This document shows positions 9,000 through 17,500 of a stretch of 64,000 nucleotides of DNA, piece after piece. The notes beneath the pieces were generated by a model that was given only the letters and a program-made list of their open reading frames with translations, was not told where the DNA came from and made no database searches. Origin of the DNA: Helicobacter turcicus. Lineage in GTDB: Bacteria > Campylobacterota > Campylobacteria > Campylobacterales > Helicobacteraceae. The translations under genes and the position numbers were made by a program. Numbering within the stretch: the stretch's first letter is position 1; every line of letters starts with the position of its first letter. The stretch is taken from contig NZ_JAIGYQ010000005.1 in the NCBI RefSeq assembly GCF_019711685.1, positions 88,177 through 152,176 of the forward strand. Reading direction: 5' to 3'.

Positions 9000-10003
9000 T
9001 ACGTATAACTCCAAGAAAGTTCCCTTCCTGAAAAAAGTGGCACGATTCCATCAAACTCTCGTGGAATCTGTGTGGGTTTTTTTTCAAGGTTTATAACTTT
9101 TGCACTCTTTGGTAAGCTATAAATATGTTGAGCATTATCACTTATAAAACTTTGAAGATTCTCTAATCTCTTATGTTTCTCAAACAACTCTGCAAGTCCA
9201 AGAAGCACTAAAGGCGCACTAAAGATTCCAGCCGCTCCTTTGCCATTTTCTTTATTCTCTTTCAAATGTGGTGCAGAATCACTCCCAAAAGAAAATTTAG
9301 AATGCGCACTAAGTGCGACTTGAAGCAGCGCATCACGATCTTTTGGGGTTTTAAGAATGGGTTTGCAAAAGCAATGTGGATTTAGTCCACCGCCAATAAC
9401 ATCGTCTAAACTTAAAGTAATGTGGTGCAAAGTAAGTGTTGCAAAAAGATTAGAATATTTCTCCACAAGTGCAATGGATCTGTGGTCGCTTAAATGCTCA
9501 AAAATTATCTTTAGACGTGGAAAGGATTCTGCAAGCTCTGTAAATACTGAATGAAACTCTGCCTCTCTCTCTAAAGAGAATCCATTGCTCTCACCATGAA
9601 TGCTCAAAATTAGCCCAAGTTCTTGTATGTATTCTAAAATTTGCAAAATCTTATTATCTAAAACTTCACTAACACCGCTTTGACTGCCTGTTGTTGCTCC
9701 TTTTGGATAGAGCTTTACAAACCTAATTCCAACTTCCTTTGCCCTTTGTAAAACACTTCTATCAAGACCCTCTGTGAGATACAGCGACATTAGAGGCATA
9801 AAATTATAATCTCCACATGCATTTTGGATTCTATCTTTATAGCTAAGTGCTAGTTCTACACTATCAATTGGAGGATTTAGGTTTGGCATCACAAGCGCAC
9901 CACTAAAATATTGCGCAGTATATTTTGCAACACTCTCTAAAAGTGGCGTATCACGTAGATGAAGATGCATATCATAGGGAGATTGTAGGCTAATTGTCTC
10001 CAT
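8999..10003 (-). CDS. pyrC: Dihydroorotase, class II (catalytic)
   Basis: 334 residues. Zinc amidohydrolase of pyrimidine synthesis that interconverts carbamoyl-aspartate and dihydroorotate. The metal site opens with HLHLR (residues 13-17) and the carboxylated Lys lies in [17 protein letters not shown]. The downstream ligands are seen in [15 protein letters not shown] and FGSDSAPH. All ligand positions are intact, unlike the dihydroorotase-like gene at 13576-14826, so this copy should be the active enzyme. The gene overlaps the phosphohexomutase gene by 14 bases and coaD by one base. Confidence 0.95.
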   Translation of the reverse strand: METISLQSPYDMHLHLRDTPLLESVAKYTAQYFSGALVMPNLNPPIDSVELALSYKDRIQNACGDYNFMPLMSLYLTEGLDRSVLQRAKEVGIRFVKLYPKGATTGSQSGVSEVLDNKILQILEYIQELGLILSIHGESNGFSLEREAEFHSVFTELAESFPRLKIIFEHLSDHRSIALVEKYSNLFATLTLHHITLSLDDVIGGGLNPHCFCKPILKTPKDRDALLQVALSAHSKFSFGSDSAPHLKENKENGKGAAGIFSAPLVLLGLAELFEKHKRLENLQSFISDNAQHIYSLPKSAKVINLEKKPTQIPREFDGIVPLFSGRELSWSYT

Positions 10004-11414
10004 TGCACTCCTTTATTTGCTCTAATAACTCTAGCAAGGCTTTTTGGTATGTCTTACACGCCTCTTCACTTTTAGCTTCAAAGCGCGTTACAAGTGCTGG
10101 TGTTGTATTGCTTGCACGGATTAACCCCCAGCCCTTTTCAAAAATCACGCGCACACCATCAATGGTGATAATTTCCATAATTTTTGGAAAATTTATAGGC
10201 AATGCGTTAGGATTCTCTAGCATTTTTTTTAGACGCTCAACAATAATAAACTTCGCTTCTTCTGTAGTTTCAATCTTAATTTCATCAGTAGAATAAAGCT
10301 TTGGTAATTCCTCTAGCACTTTATCAAACTCTAACCCTTCAGAATTTAGAAGCTCAAGCACACGCAATGCCGCATAAGTGGCATCATCAAATCCAAAGTA
10401 GCGGTCGTTAAAGAAAATATGCCCACTCACCTCAAACGCCATGTGTGCATTAGTTTTTTTAAGTTTTACCTTAAGATTACTATGCCCAGTTTTATACATT
10501 ATTGCGGTGCCAATTTTATCAATACTCTCATACATATTTAAAGAGCACTTCACCTCACCAATAACCACCGGTTTTGGAATCTTTTGGGCAAAAATAATTG
10601 CTAACTCATCGCCTTTATAAACCTTATTGCCCTTTGGCGTATATTTCACCACCGCAAGCCTATCGCCATCGCCATCAAAGGCAAATCCGATTCCACCAAT
10701 TTGTTGGACACTCTTATGCAAAAAACTAAGATTATCTTCTTCACTAGGATCGGGATGATGGTTTGGAAAATTTCCATCTGGCTCTAAAAACAGCCCCTCA
10801 TAAGAAATTCCTAATTTATCCAAAATCTTAGTAATGCTAACTCCTGCAACTCCATTGCCACAATCAATGCTAATTGGAATCTTAAAATCCTTTAAGTGTG
10901 CAAATTCTTTACACATATACTCCACATACAAATCTAACACATTTAATGCCTTAACTTTAGATTTAGATGGAATCTTTTGAGCGACAAAATCAAAATCAAG
11001 CGCATAAAAATCTCTCTGAAGAGCATAAATCTCTTCCCCAAAAAAAGGCTCTTTTAAAAGCGTAATCTTAAAACCATTATATTCTGGTGGATTATGCGAA
11101 CCTGTAATCATCACGCTTCCATCTAAATTTAAGTTGTCTTTAAAGTCGCAGTATAAAGCAAAATAGCCAACAGGTGTTGGAATCTCCCCTAAATTATAAG
11201 GCGTAACGCCACTAGCCAACACACCATCACAAAACCACCCAAAAATCTCATACGAATGCACACGTGCATCAAAGCCAACCCCTAAAGTCTCCCCACCGCG
11301 CTTGTGCAACTCCTGTCCTACTAGATAGCCTATACGCACGACATTTTCCCGAACTAAATCCTGTCCGTAGATTCCACGAATGTCATACTCTCTAAAAATT
11401 GCTAATTTTTCCAT
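9990..11414 (-). CDS. Phosphomannomutase/phosphoglucomutase (AlgC/ManB type)
   Basis: 474-residue alpha-D-phosphohexomutase that moves phosphate between C6 and C1 of mannose or glucose. The phosphoserine loop is VMITGSHNPPEYNGFK, the magnesium loop is FAFDGDGDRLAVV, the sugar loop is FEVSGHIFFN, and the C-terminal phosphate site reads VIFEKGWGLIRASNTTP. Products feed GDP-mannose and UDP-glucose pathways for lipopolysaccharide and glycans; which substrate is preferred cannot be read from sequence. It starts at ATG 11414 after GGGAGAAT. The start overlaps the previous gene by 23 bases, so the operon is tightly coupled. Confidence 0.92.
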   Translation of the reverse strand: MEKLAIFREYDIRGIYGQDLVRENVVRIGYLVGQELHKRGGETLGVGFDARVHSYEIFGWFCDGVLASGVTPYNLGEIPTPVGYFALYCDFKDNLNLDGSVMITGSHNPPEYNGFKITLLKEPFFGEEIYALQRDFYALDFDFVAQKIPSKSKVKALNVLDLYVEYMCKEFAHLKDFKIPISIDCGNGVAGVSITKILDKLGISYEGLFLEPDGNFPNHHPDPSEEDNLSFLHKSVQQIGGIGFAFDGDGDRLAVVKYTPKGNKVYKGDELAIIFAQKIPKPVVIGEVKCSLNMYESIDKIGTAIMYKTGHSNLKVKLKKTNAHMAFEVSGHIFFNDRYFGFDDATYAALRVLELLNSEGLEFDKVLEELPKLYSTDEIKIETTEEAKFIIVERLKKMLENPNALPINFPKIMEIITIDGVRVIFEKGWGLIRASNTTPALVTRFEAKSEEACKTYQKALLELLEQIKECNGDN

Positions 11415-12714
11415 ATTCTCCCCTTTGCTTAGAATTTTCCAATTTCTCCGCTTTAGATTCTAACCTTTTTTCTAATGCTTTTTGCAATGCCAAACCTAAC
11501 ACTTCCTCTCCTGCAATATACAATTTGTGCGCTTCTTTTGCATACAAAATCAAATTTTGTGCCAAAAATTCCTTGCTCTGTGGTAATTTAAACACTGCAA
11601 AATCTGAAAAATTCCCAACCTTTAACTCGCCTAATGGCAATACAGAATCCAAAAATACATTGCGTGTTACACTTAGCAGCAATTCTCTTGCTAACGTTTC
11701 TAAAGGTCTATTTGCATAAGCAAAAAGTGCAATTCTTAATTCATCAAGCAAAGAGAGTGAGTCATTAGAACTTTTGCCATCTGTGCCAAGACAGAGTAGA
11801 ATCCCATCTAACGTGCTTAAATCAAGAAATTTATTATTAAGCAAACGATTAGATTTTGGACAAGTGATAATCCTTGCCTTTTGCTCCTTAATTTTTGCTA
11901 AAATCTTGTCATTTGCCTCCAAACAATGCGTAAAATACACATTTTTCAAACCACTAAATGCTTCCAAAAAACTCTCTGTGCTATAAAAAGAACACATTGT
12001 TTTTTTAAAAAATCTCTCATAAAAACCTTGAAAATAGCCACTACTTGATTCTAGCCACTCTCTCTCTGCTTTAGATTCCAAAAAATGCGCACTCACTGGT
12101 AAATTCTCTTTTTTTGCCACTTCTAAAACTTTTTCTAGTAGTTTTGGATGCACAGAATATGGCGAATGCACCGCAATTGCAGGGATAAAGTGTGTGCTTT
12201 TTTTTGCTTTAGAATCATTAAGTCGCACTAAGAAATTTTGATACAAAACATCCAATGCTTCTATGTTAGAACCAATGGCTTCATTAAAATACATCACGCG
12301 CAAAGGAGAATTTGCTAAAATCTCTAAATCTGCACCATAACTAGAAATCGCTCCTACAAAGCCCACTCCGCTTTTTAAGCATTCTAAGATTCCATCTTGC
12401 ATTGCAGTTTGCAAGTCCTCCCCCATCAAATGCTCACGTTCTAATAAAACACTATCTAACCAATCTCCAAAATCCCCAAAGTGCAAAATTCCAACGTTTT
12501 TACTAAACTCTAAATGCAAATGCATATTTGCTAGAGCAGGTGTTATCGCGCAAGAAGCAAAATACTCATTTTTAGATTCTGCATATTTAGCACACAATTC
12601 TACATAATCGCCAATCTCTAAGATTCCTCGCGTATCAAAACAGATTCCACCCTTTTTAATAACACTAAACTTTTCATCACACAATACGACAAAATCTGCA
12701 CCAATAATTTGCAT
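11392..12714 (-). CDS. Aminofutalosine-deaminase-family amidohydrolase
   Basis: 440-residue metal-dependent amidohydrolase, the type found next to dihydroorotase-like genes in Helicobacter (HP0267-like). Ligands can be seen as HLHLEF near residue 64, HFLES, FTHCLEAND and LGTDGKSSND. Relatives in Campylobacterota deaminate 6-amino-6-deoxyfutalosine in the menaquinone pathway, and this is the likely role. Another purine or pterin deaminase of the same superfamily is possible. Its ATG shares one base with the mscS stop (TAATG). The last 30 residues are rich in Lys and Glu and overlap the next gene. Confidence 0.75.
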   Translation of the reverse strand: MQIIGADFVVLCDEKFSVIKKGGICFDTRGILEIGDYVELCAKYAESKNEYFASCAITPALANMHLHLEFSKNVGILHFGDFGDWLDSVLLEREHLMGEDLQTAMQDGILECLKSGVGFVGAISSYGADLEILANSPLRVMYFNEAIGSNIEALDVLYQNFLVRLNDSKAKKSTHFIPAIAVHSPYSVHPKLLEKVLEVAKKENLPVSAHFLESKAEREWLESSSGYFQGFYERFFKKTMCSFYSTESFLEAFSGLKNVYFTHCLEANDKILAKIKEQKARIITCPKSNRLLNNKFLDLSTLDGILLCLGTDGKSSNDSLSLLDELRIALFAYANRPLETLARELLLSVTRNVFLDSVLPLGELKVGNFSDFAVFKLPQSKEFLAQNLILYAKEAHKLYIAGEEVLGLALQKALEKRLESKAEKLENSKQRGEYGKISNF

Positions 12715-13559
12715 TATTTATTCTCTGTTGCAGCAGCATTAAGTGGTGTATTTAAATTAATATCAAGCTTATTATAGGGAATCTCAATGCCCTCTGCATC
12801 AAAGCGCATTTTGACTTTCTGAAGTAAATCAAGTTTAGCACTAAGCACTTCTCCACTATGCACCCAAAAACGCGCCATAAAATCTACACTACTTGCATTT
12901 AATACATCAACCCCAATAAGAGGTTTAGGATCTTTTAATACGATTTCTTCCGCATCAAAAATCTCTTCTAAAATACGTTTTGCCTTATCTAAATCACTTG
13001 TATAAGATACGCTAAAGATTAAATCTAAGCGACGTGTTGGATTTGCATTAACATTGATAATCGGCGCAGAAACAACCATAGAATTTGGCAAAATTACAAG
13101 TTGATTGTCCAAAGTTGTAATTTTTGTTTGAAATAAATTGACTTCCTGAACTCTACCTGTAATAGAATTAAGCGTAACAACATCTCCTTTTCTGAAATGC
13201 TTTAACACGACAATTAAGATTCCACTTGCTAAATTTGACAAGGAATCTTTAAGCGATAAACCAATTGCTAAACCGGCTGTCCCTAATACTGCAATAATAG
13301 AAGTTGTTTTTACTCCAAGATTTGTAAGTGCTGTAATAACTACTAACACCAATACCCCTGCAAACACCACATTTTTTAAAAATCCGCTTAACGTTTCATC
13401 TTTTGTTGCCTTGGCAATAAGCTTTGCAACATATTTTGAAAAGGCTCTAGCAATATAATAACCAATAACAAGAATAAAGAAAGCGCTCACAATATTTGGT
13501 AAAAAATCAAAAAACCAAAAAATAAATTTATCCCAAATTAGCAAAAATTTTTCTTCCAT
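12714..13559 (-). CDS. mscS: Small-conductance mechanosensitive channel, MscS family
   Basis: 281 residues. Membrane segments are near residues 14-35 and 66-85, and the pore helix follows (GTAGLAIGLSLKDSLSNLASG), with the alternating Gly/Ala pattern of MscS TM3. The beta domain follows (FRKGDVVTLNSITGRVQEVNLFQTKI), then the alpha/beta cytoplasmic cage. It opens on membrane tension to protect against osmotic downshock. Length matches the short, three-helix MscS form. ATG is at 13559 after AAGGAATTAAAT. Confidence 0.92.
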   Translation of the reverse strand: MEEKFLLIWDKFIFWFFDFLPNIVSAFFILVIGYYIARAFSKYVAKLIAKATKDETLSGFLKNVVFAGVLVLVVITALTNLGVKTTSIIAVLGTAGLAIGLSLKDSLSNLASGILIVVLKHFRKGDVVTLNSITGRVQEVNLFQTKITTLDNQLVILPNSMVVSAPIINVNANPTRRLDLIFSVSYTSDLDKAKRILEEIFDAEEIVLKDPKPLIGVDVLNASSVDFMARFWVHSGEVLSAKLDLLQKVKMRFDAEGIEIPYNKLDINLNTPLNAAATENK

Positions 13560-13575
13560 ATTTAATTCCTTATTT

Positions 13576-14826
13576 CTAAAATATAATCTCTTTACCGCCT
13601 ACAAACACACGCTTAACCTGCCCATGAATAATGGAATCATAATAAGGAGATTCCGTATCATCTACTGCACTTGTTGCTTTTGGGTCAAAAAGAACCAAAT
13701 CCGCATCATAGCCCTGCGCAATCAATCCCTTTTGTGTAAAACCTAGCACATTTGCAGGATTAAAGCTTAAGATTCTACTAAACTCACTCAGTGTCAAATG
13801 CTCTGTTTTAACCAAAAGCGTATAACAAAGCCCCATAAAATTAGCAATCATATCCACACCAAATGCTGCTTCCTCAAATGCTAAGTCTTTTTGGGTAAGA
13901 GATTTTTCAGACTGCAACGAAGTAAGCAATGCAATATCACCTTTTTTCAAGCTTTCAACTAACTGCTTACGTGTGGATTCCGACTTTAGAGGGGGCTTAA
14001 TTTTAGCAGCTGTATTGTAATTCCTACAAAGATTTTCTGTAAGTAGCAAATGGTGGATAGAAGTTTGCAGATGTAATTGAACCTTTTGGTCTCTCTTCTT
14101 GCTTAACGTGTTTTTAAGTTGTTGGATAATCTCTACACTACGTTGGGAGGCAATTGCTAAAAATACTGATTTAACTCCCATAAAACGAGCCATCTCGCTC
14201 ATTTGTGCAACTTCTTTTGTTTCACTTAATGTTGGAATTGCTGGCAATCCTAACAACGATGACAGCTCACCATCATTCATTGCGCCATTTGCGCTTAGTG
14301 ACTCATCTTCACACGCAAAAAACATTGGCACATCAAACATTTCCGCAAACTCACACGCACGCCTTAGTAGATTACCATCCGTGTTGGATTTAGCAAAAAT
14401 CCCTTTTGCGCCCTTTTTATAAAGCAAAGCAAGCTCATTTAGCTTTTTAGATTCCACATTAACAGCTTCAGCAATTCCTATAATCTCTGCTCTTAACTCT
14501 TCTTTAATGGCATTTAAAAGTTCTAAGCCAAGCTCACTGCTTAGAGTTGGTTTGCAATCTGGAAGTAAAAGTGCTTGTGTAATTCCACCCATAGCAGCCT
14601 TATGTGAGAGTTTTAGCAAATTCTCCTTGCTTAAGATTCCATCGCTAACGCGCGTATTTAAATCAATTGCGCCAGGCAATAAAACGAGATTTTCCGCATC
14701 TAAAATCTCTTCATTATCTTGTGGCAAAATACTTCTACCAACTTGTGTAATCTTGCCCTCTTTAATACGTACATCGCCTCTTTGCTCTCCATTTGCATCA
14801 CAAACCATTGCTCCTTTAATTATCAT
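13576..14826 (-). CDS. Dihydroorotase-like protein lacking metal ligands (pseudo-dihydroorotase, PyrC')
   Basis: 416 residues of the class I dihydroorotase family by length, opening (GAMVCDANGEQRGDVRIKEG) and C-terminal fold (GYDADLVLFDP). The metal sites are gone: HxHxR is replaced by IDLNTRVSD (residues 54-62), the usual HCED is ACED (FFACEDESL), and the TDHAPH motif is replaced by LLTSLQSEKS. It therefore should not catalyse. Inactive dihydroorotases of this sort assemble with aspartate transcarbamoylase (PyrB) in Pseudomonas and others, and a structural role with PyrB is the best inference; pyrB is not in this window. The start is ATG at 14826 after AAGGGCGTGT. A catalytic class II PyrC lies at 8999-10003. 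Confidence 0.85.
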   Translation of the reverse strand: MIIKGAMVCDANGEQRGDVRIKEGKITQVGRSILPQDNEEILDAENLVLLPGAIDLNTRVSDGILSKENLLKLSHKAAMGGITQALLLPDCKPTLSSELGLELLNAIKEELRAEIIGIAEAVNVESKKLNELALLYKKGAKGIFAKSNTDGNLLRRACEFAEMFDVPMFFACEDESLSANGAMNDGELSSLLGLPAIPTLSETKEVAQMSEMARFMGVKSVFLAIASQRSVEIIQQLKNTLSKKRDQKVQLHLQTSIHHLLLTENLCRNYNTAAKIKPPLKSESTRKQLVESLKKGDIALLTSLQSEKSLTQKDLAFEEAAFGVDMIANFMGLCYTLLVKTEHLTLSEFSRILSFNPANVLGFTQKGLIAQGYDADLVLFDPKATSAVDDTESPYYDSIIHGQVKRVFVGGKEIIF

Positions 14827-15042
14827 ACACGCCCTTACTAAAAAATTTGGCAATTATTGCAAATTTCAAGCTAAAATTTAATAAATTTAAGATTTTTATC
14901 CCCTAGTTTCTAAAAAATAAAACTACTTCAGCAACTCTTCCAAAATCTCCATATAAAACAAATATATCGGATTCTATCCACTCTAAGAAAACAAGTTTTA
15001 TATCAAGGTTAGTATTTATGCCTACTTTTTAGATTCTAACTC

Positions 15043-15750
15043 TTAATCCTCCAAATAATATTCCACCGTGGAGACAACACGTACATTTTTAATATAAGGT
15101 GTATTTTTATCGCGATTAGAGATACTAAACTGCCCTTGTGTTGCCTTTTTTATCTTACCAAGCTGACTCTCTGAATCTTTAGCGAATTTCATTGCTGCTT
15201 CCCTTGCATTAAGCGTTGCTTCTTCAATCATTTGCGGCTTAATAACATTTAGTTCTGTATAAACATACTCCACATCATAATCATCAATCTTAATGACAAG
15301 ACCATCCATTCCAAGCTTCGCAATTTCTTCTAGTGCCTTTCTGCCAAGCACAACATCTTTTGTATAAAGTAAAACACTTCCCACTCCAGCATAACGATAA
15401 GTTACATTCTGACCACTGCCATACAAATCCCCAAGCTTATCATTAACAATAGGCGGTGTAAAAGTAATATCCTTTTTGTTTAAACCAATTTGTTCTAAAA
15501 ATGCAAAAACTCTTTGCGCATCGTTTTCTAAATCCTTATACAATACATTCAAATCATTACTAGCGCGCGTAAATTTAATCGGCAATATCATCACATCTGC
15601 TTGCACTTCCTTTTCGCTTAAACCTTTCACAATAACGCTACGCTCCCCAGCCTTAAAACCTTTCATTACCTTATCTGCGCTAAAACCTAACACAATACTA
15701 CTCACAATCAAAGCCACACTTAAAAGCAATGCACTGATTTTATCCATCAT
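15043..15750 (-). CDS. SIMPL-domain (DUF541) secreted or membrane-anchored protein
   Basis: 235 residues. A hydrophobic N-terminus (about 6-26, ISALLLSVALIVSSIVLGFS) serves as signal or anchor. The rest is a SIMPL domain: VIVKGLSEKEVQADV, NDLNVLYKDLENDAQRVFAFLEQIGL, then the conserved ATLNAREAAMKFA helix. The family includes the periplasmic BP26/OMP28 proteins, and its function is generally unknown. Start may be either of two adjacent ATG codons (15750 or 15747). The gene stands alone, with 216 non-coding bases separating it from the pyrC'-led operon and about 120 from the tRNA gene. Confidence 0.8.
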   Translation of the reverse strand: MMDKISALLLSVALIVSSIVLGFSADKVMKGFKAGERSVIVKGLSEKEVQADVMILPIKFTRASNDLNVLYKDLENDAQRVFAFLEQIGLNKKDITFTPPIVNDKLGDLYGSGQNVTYRYAGVGSVLLYTKDVVLGRKALEEIAKLGMDGLVIKIDDYDVEYVYTELNVIKPQMIEEATLNAREAAMKFAKDSESQLGKIKKATQGQFSISNRDKNTPYIKNVRVVSTVEYYLED

Positions 15751-15873
15751 TTGTCCTTTTCATAAATTAAAAGATTTTGGATTCTATATTTTTATATTTT
15801 ATCCAAATTTTCCGTGTATTCTACCTAGAAAAACCTAACTTAAACTTGAGTTTCTAAAGCTTTAAATTCAAAG

Positions 15874-15950
15874 TGGTATCCCCGACGCGATTTGAACGCA
15901 TGACCTCACGATTAGGAATCGTGTGCTCTATCCAACTGAGCTACGAGGAC
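15874..15950 (-). tRNA. tRNA-Arg (anticodon CCU)
   Basis: Read on the minus strand, the 77 bases fold as a cloverleaf. The acceptor stem is GTCCTCG with CGGGGAT, the D-arm contains AGCTCAGTTGGATAGAGC, the anticodon stem CACGA/TCGTG closes the loop TTCCTAA (anticodon CCT), and the T-arm contains GTTCAAATC. The discriminator is A and CCA is encoded. It decodes AGG. The HU gene ends just beyond the 5' end of this tRNA. Confidence 0.97.
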
Positions 15951-15975
15951 AATAACAAGAGTTACATATGATAGC

Positions 15976-15989
15976 GCCTCAAAAGAGGC
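15976..15989 (-). terminator. Small hairpin downstream of hup
   Basis: GCCTC, four-base loop, GAGGC lies between the hup stop and the tRNA-Arg 5' end. On the minus strand a T-rich run comes before rather than after the stem, so termination would be weak. It may instead be a processing structure between hup mRNA and the tRNA. Confidence 0.3.
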
Positions 15990-16001
15990 AAAAAGAGAGG
16001 A

Positions 16002-16298
16002 TTATTTTTTGCCTTTTTTAGCAACAGCAACCGCGTCCTTAAGACCTTTTCCAGCTTTAAACTTTGGAACAAATTTGTCTTGAGTTTTGTATTTTTTAGT
16101 TGTTCCAGGAACTGTTCCTTCTTTACCTTTTTGAAGAACTGCTTCAAATTTACCAAAACCTACAAGCTCAATGCTCTCTTTTTTGGCAAGTGCTTTTTCA
16201 ACAGCCAATGTAAAAGCACTAATTGCCTTCTCGGCTTCTTTTTTTGTTTCAAATTCTCCGACTTGCTTTACTAAGTCAACAAACTCTGATTTATTCAT
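16002..16298 (-). CDS. hup: DNA-binding protein HU
   Basis: 98-residue histone-like protein that binds and bends DNA as a dimer. It opens MNKSEFVDLV, has the HU/IHF body SAFTLAVEKALAKKESIELVGFGKFE, and the minor-groove arm (PGTTKKYKTQDKFVPKFKAGKGL). The C-terminal tail is Lys-rich. A single copy is typical in Campylobacterales. A TAAAAT box at 16337-16342 is a likely -10. Confidence 0.97.
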   Translation of the reverse strand: MNKSEFVDLVKQVGEFETKKEAEKAISAFTLAVEKALAKKESIELVGFGKFEAVLQKGKEGTVPGTTKKYKTQDKFVPKFKAGKGLKDAVAVAKKGKK

Positions 16299-16336
16299 TT
16301 TGAACCTCCAATTTGGATTTAGTTTAAAAACGCGCT

Positions 16337-16342
16337 ATTTTA
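16337..16342 (-). promoter_or_regulatory. Probable -10 box for hup
   Basis: The minus strand reads TATGCTAAAAT, a TAAAAT -10 with an extended TATG-like stretch in front. It lies about 39 bases before the hup ATG. The divergent gapA promoter shares this 206 base spacer. Confidence 0.5.
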
Positions 16343-16435
16343 GCATACTATTTGGGATTTTCAAGACTTTTAGACGAAAAAATCCCTAAATTTATTGTAT
16401 TTTTATTTTTTTTACAAATATTTCAACTAGAACCT

Positions 16436-16441
16436 TATAAT
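16436..16441 (+). promoter_or_regulatory. Probable -10 box for gapA-pgi
   Basis: TATAAT in CTTATAATAGAC, about 64 bases before the gapA ATG. A second TATAAT at 16464-16469 (CAATATAATATTC) is an alternative or additional promoter, 36 bases before the ATG. Both follow long T/A runs as usual for housekeeping promoters of Campylobacterales. Confidence 0.55.
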
Positions 16442-16504
16442 AGACTTATTAAGGAATTTTCAATATAATATTCACACTTAAATATTAGCAATCAAGGAGA
16501 AAAG

Positions 16505-17500
16505 ATGGCATTAAAAGTTGCCGTGAATGGAACAGGACGTATTGGTTTGTGCGTGAGTAAAATCTTGGGAGAACGCACAGATTTAGAACTTGTAGCAATT
16601 AACACAACAATGCCTATTGATACGCTTGTGCATCTATTACGTTATGATTCCGTGCAAAAAAACAGCGACATTGAAAAACTAAGTGAGACCACAATTCGAA
16701 TCGGAAAACAAGATAATATTCAAATTATTAGCACACGCAACATTGAAGAAACAAATTTTGGCAACCACGGCGCAGAACTCGTTATTGAATGCACTGGTGC
16801 TTTTAACGACATTAACAAAGCAAATGCGCACCTCTATGGTGGAATTAAGCGCGTCGTAATCTCTGCCCCTGCAACAGATACGCCAACTTTTGTTTATGGC
16901 GTCAATCACAATGCTTACAAGGGTGAGGCAGTAATTTCTAATGCAAGTTGCACCACAAACGCCCTAGCACCTATCACAAAAATCTTGCATGATAATTTTG
17001 TTATCCAAAGTGGCTTAATGACAACCATTCATAGCTACACAAATGACCAAAATTTACTAGATTCCAAGCACAAAGACCTACGTCGCGCAAGAGCAGCAGC
17101 GTTAAATATGATTCCAACCTCAACAGGTGCCGCAAAAGCCATTGGACTTGTAATGCCAGAACTCAAAGGCAAACTCAACGGCTTTTCAATTCGCGTCCCA
17201 ACACCTGATGTGAGTATGGTTGATTTAACCTGTATTACACAAAAAGAAATCAGTAAGGATTCCATTAATGCGGCTTTTGAAGAAGCTTCCAAAACAACTT
17301 TTAAAGATTTAATTTTAATAGATAACGAAAAACGTGTTTCAGGAGATTTTATCGGTAGCACTTATAGCAGTATTTTTGTACCAGACTGCACCGTAGTTGT
17401 CAATGGCAATCAATGTAAAGTTGTCGCGTGGTATGATAATGAATGGGGTTATTCCACGCGCCTAGTAGATATGGCAAACTATGTAGGGCGAAGCATTTAA
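16505..17500 (+). CDS. gapA: Glyceraldehyde-3-phosphate dehydrogenase
   Basis: 331-residue enzyme of glycolysis and gluconeogenesis (glyceraldehyde-3-phosphate to 1,3-bisphosphoglycerate with NAD(P)). The Rossmann loop reads NGTGRIG and the active site is SNASCTTN with Cys149. The C-terminus contains WYDNEWGYSTRLVDM. Cofactor choice is not certain from the sequence. The stop overlaps the pgi ATG by one base (TAATG), so gapA and pgi are coupled. The ribosome site is CAAGGAGAAAAG. Confidence 0.97.
   Translation: MALKVAVNGTGRIGLCVSKILGERTDLELVAINTTMPIDTLVHLLRYDSVQKNSDIEKLSETTIRIGKQDNIQIISTRNIEETNFGNHGAELVIECTGAFNDINKANAHLYGGIKRVVISAPATDTPTFVYGVNHNAYKGEAVISNASCTTNALAPITKILHDNFVIQSGLMTTIHSYTNDQNLLDSKHKDLRRARAAALNMIPTSTGAAKAIGLVMPELKGKLNGFSIRVPTPDVSMVDLTCITQKEISKDSINAAFEEASKTTFKDLILIDNEKRVSGDFIGSTYSSIFVPDCTVVVNGNQCKVVAWYDNEWGYSTRLVDMANYVGRSI

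Noticed and set aside
15476..15838. Plus-strand gene opposite the SIMPL-domain gene
   Set aside because: Shadow frame with Leu/Ser/Lys-rich chance composition; the minus-strand gene has a signal peptide and a recognised domain.
17443..17499. Longer pgi starting within gapA
   Set aside because: The extra 19 residues translate gapA in another frame. The ATG at 17500 forms the common TAATG overlap.
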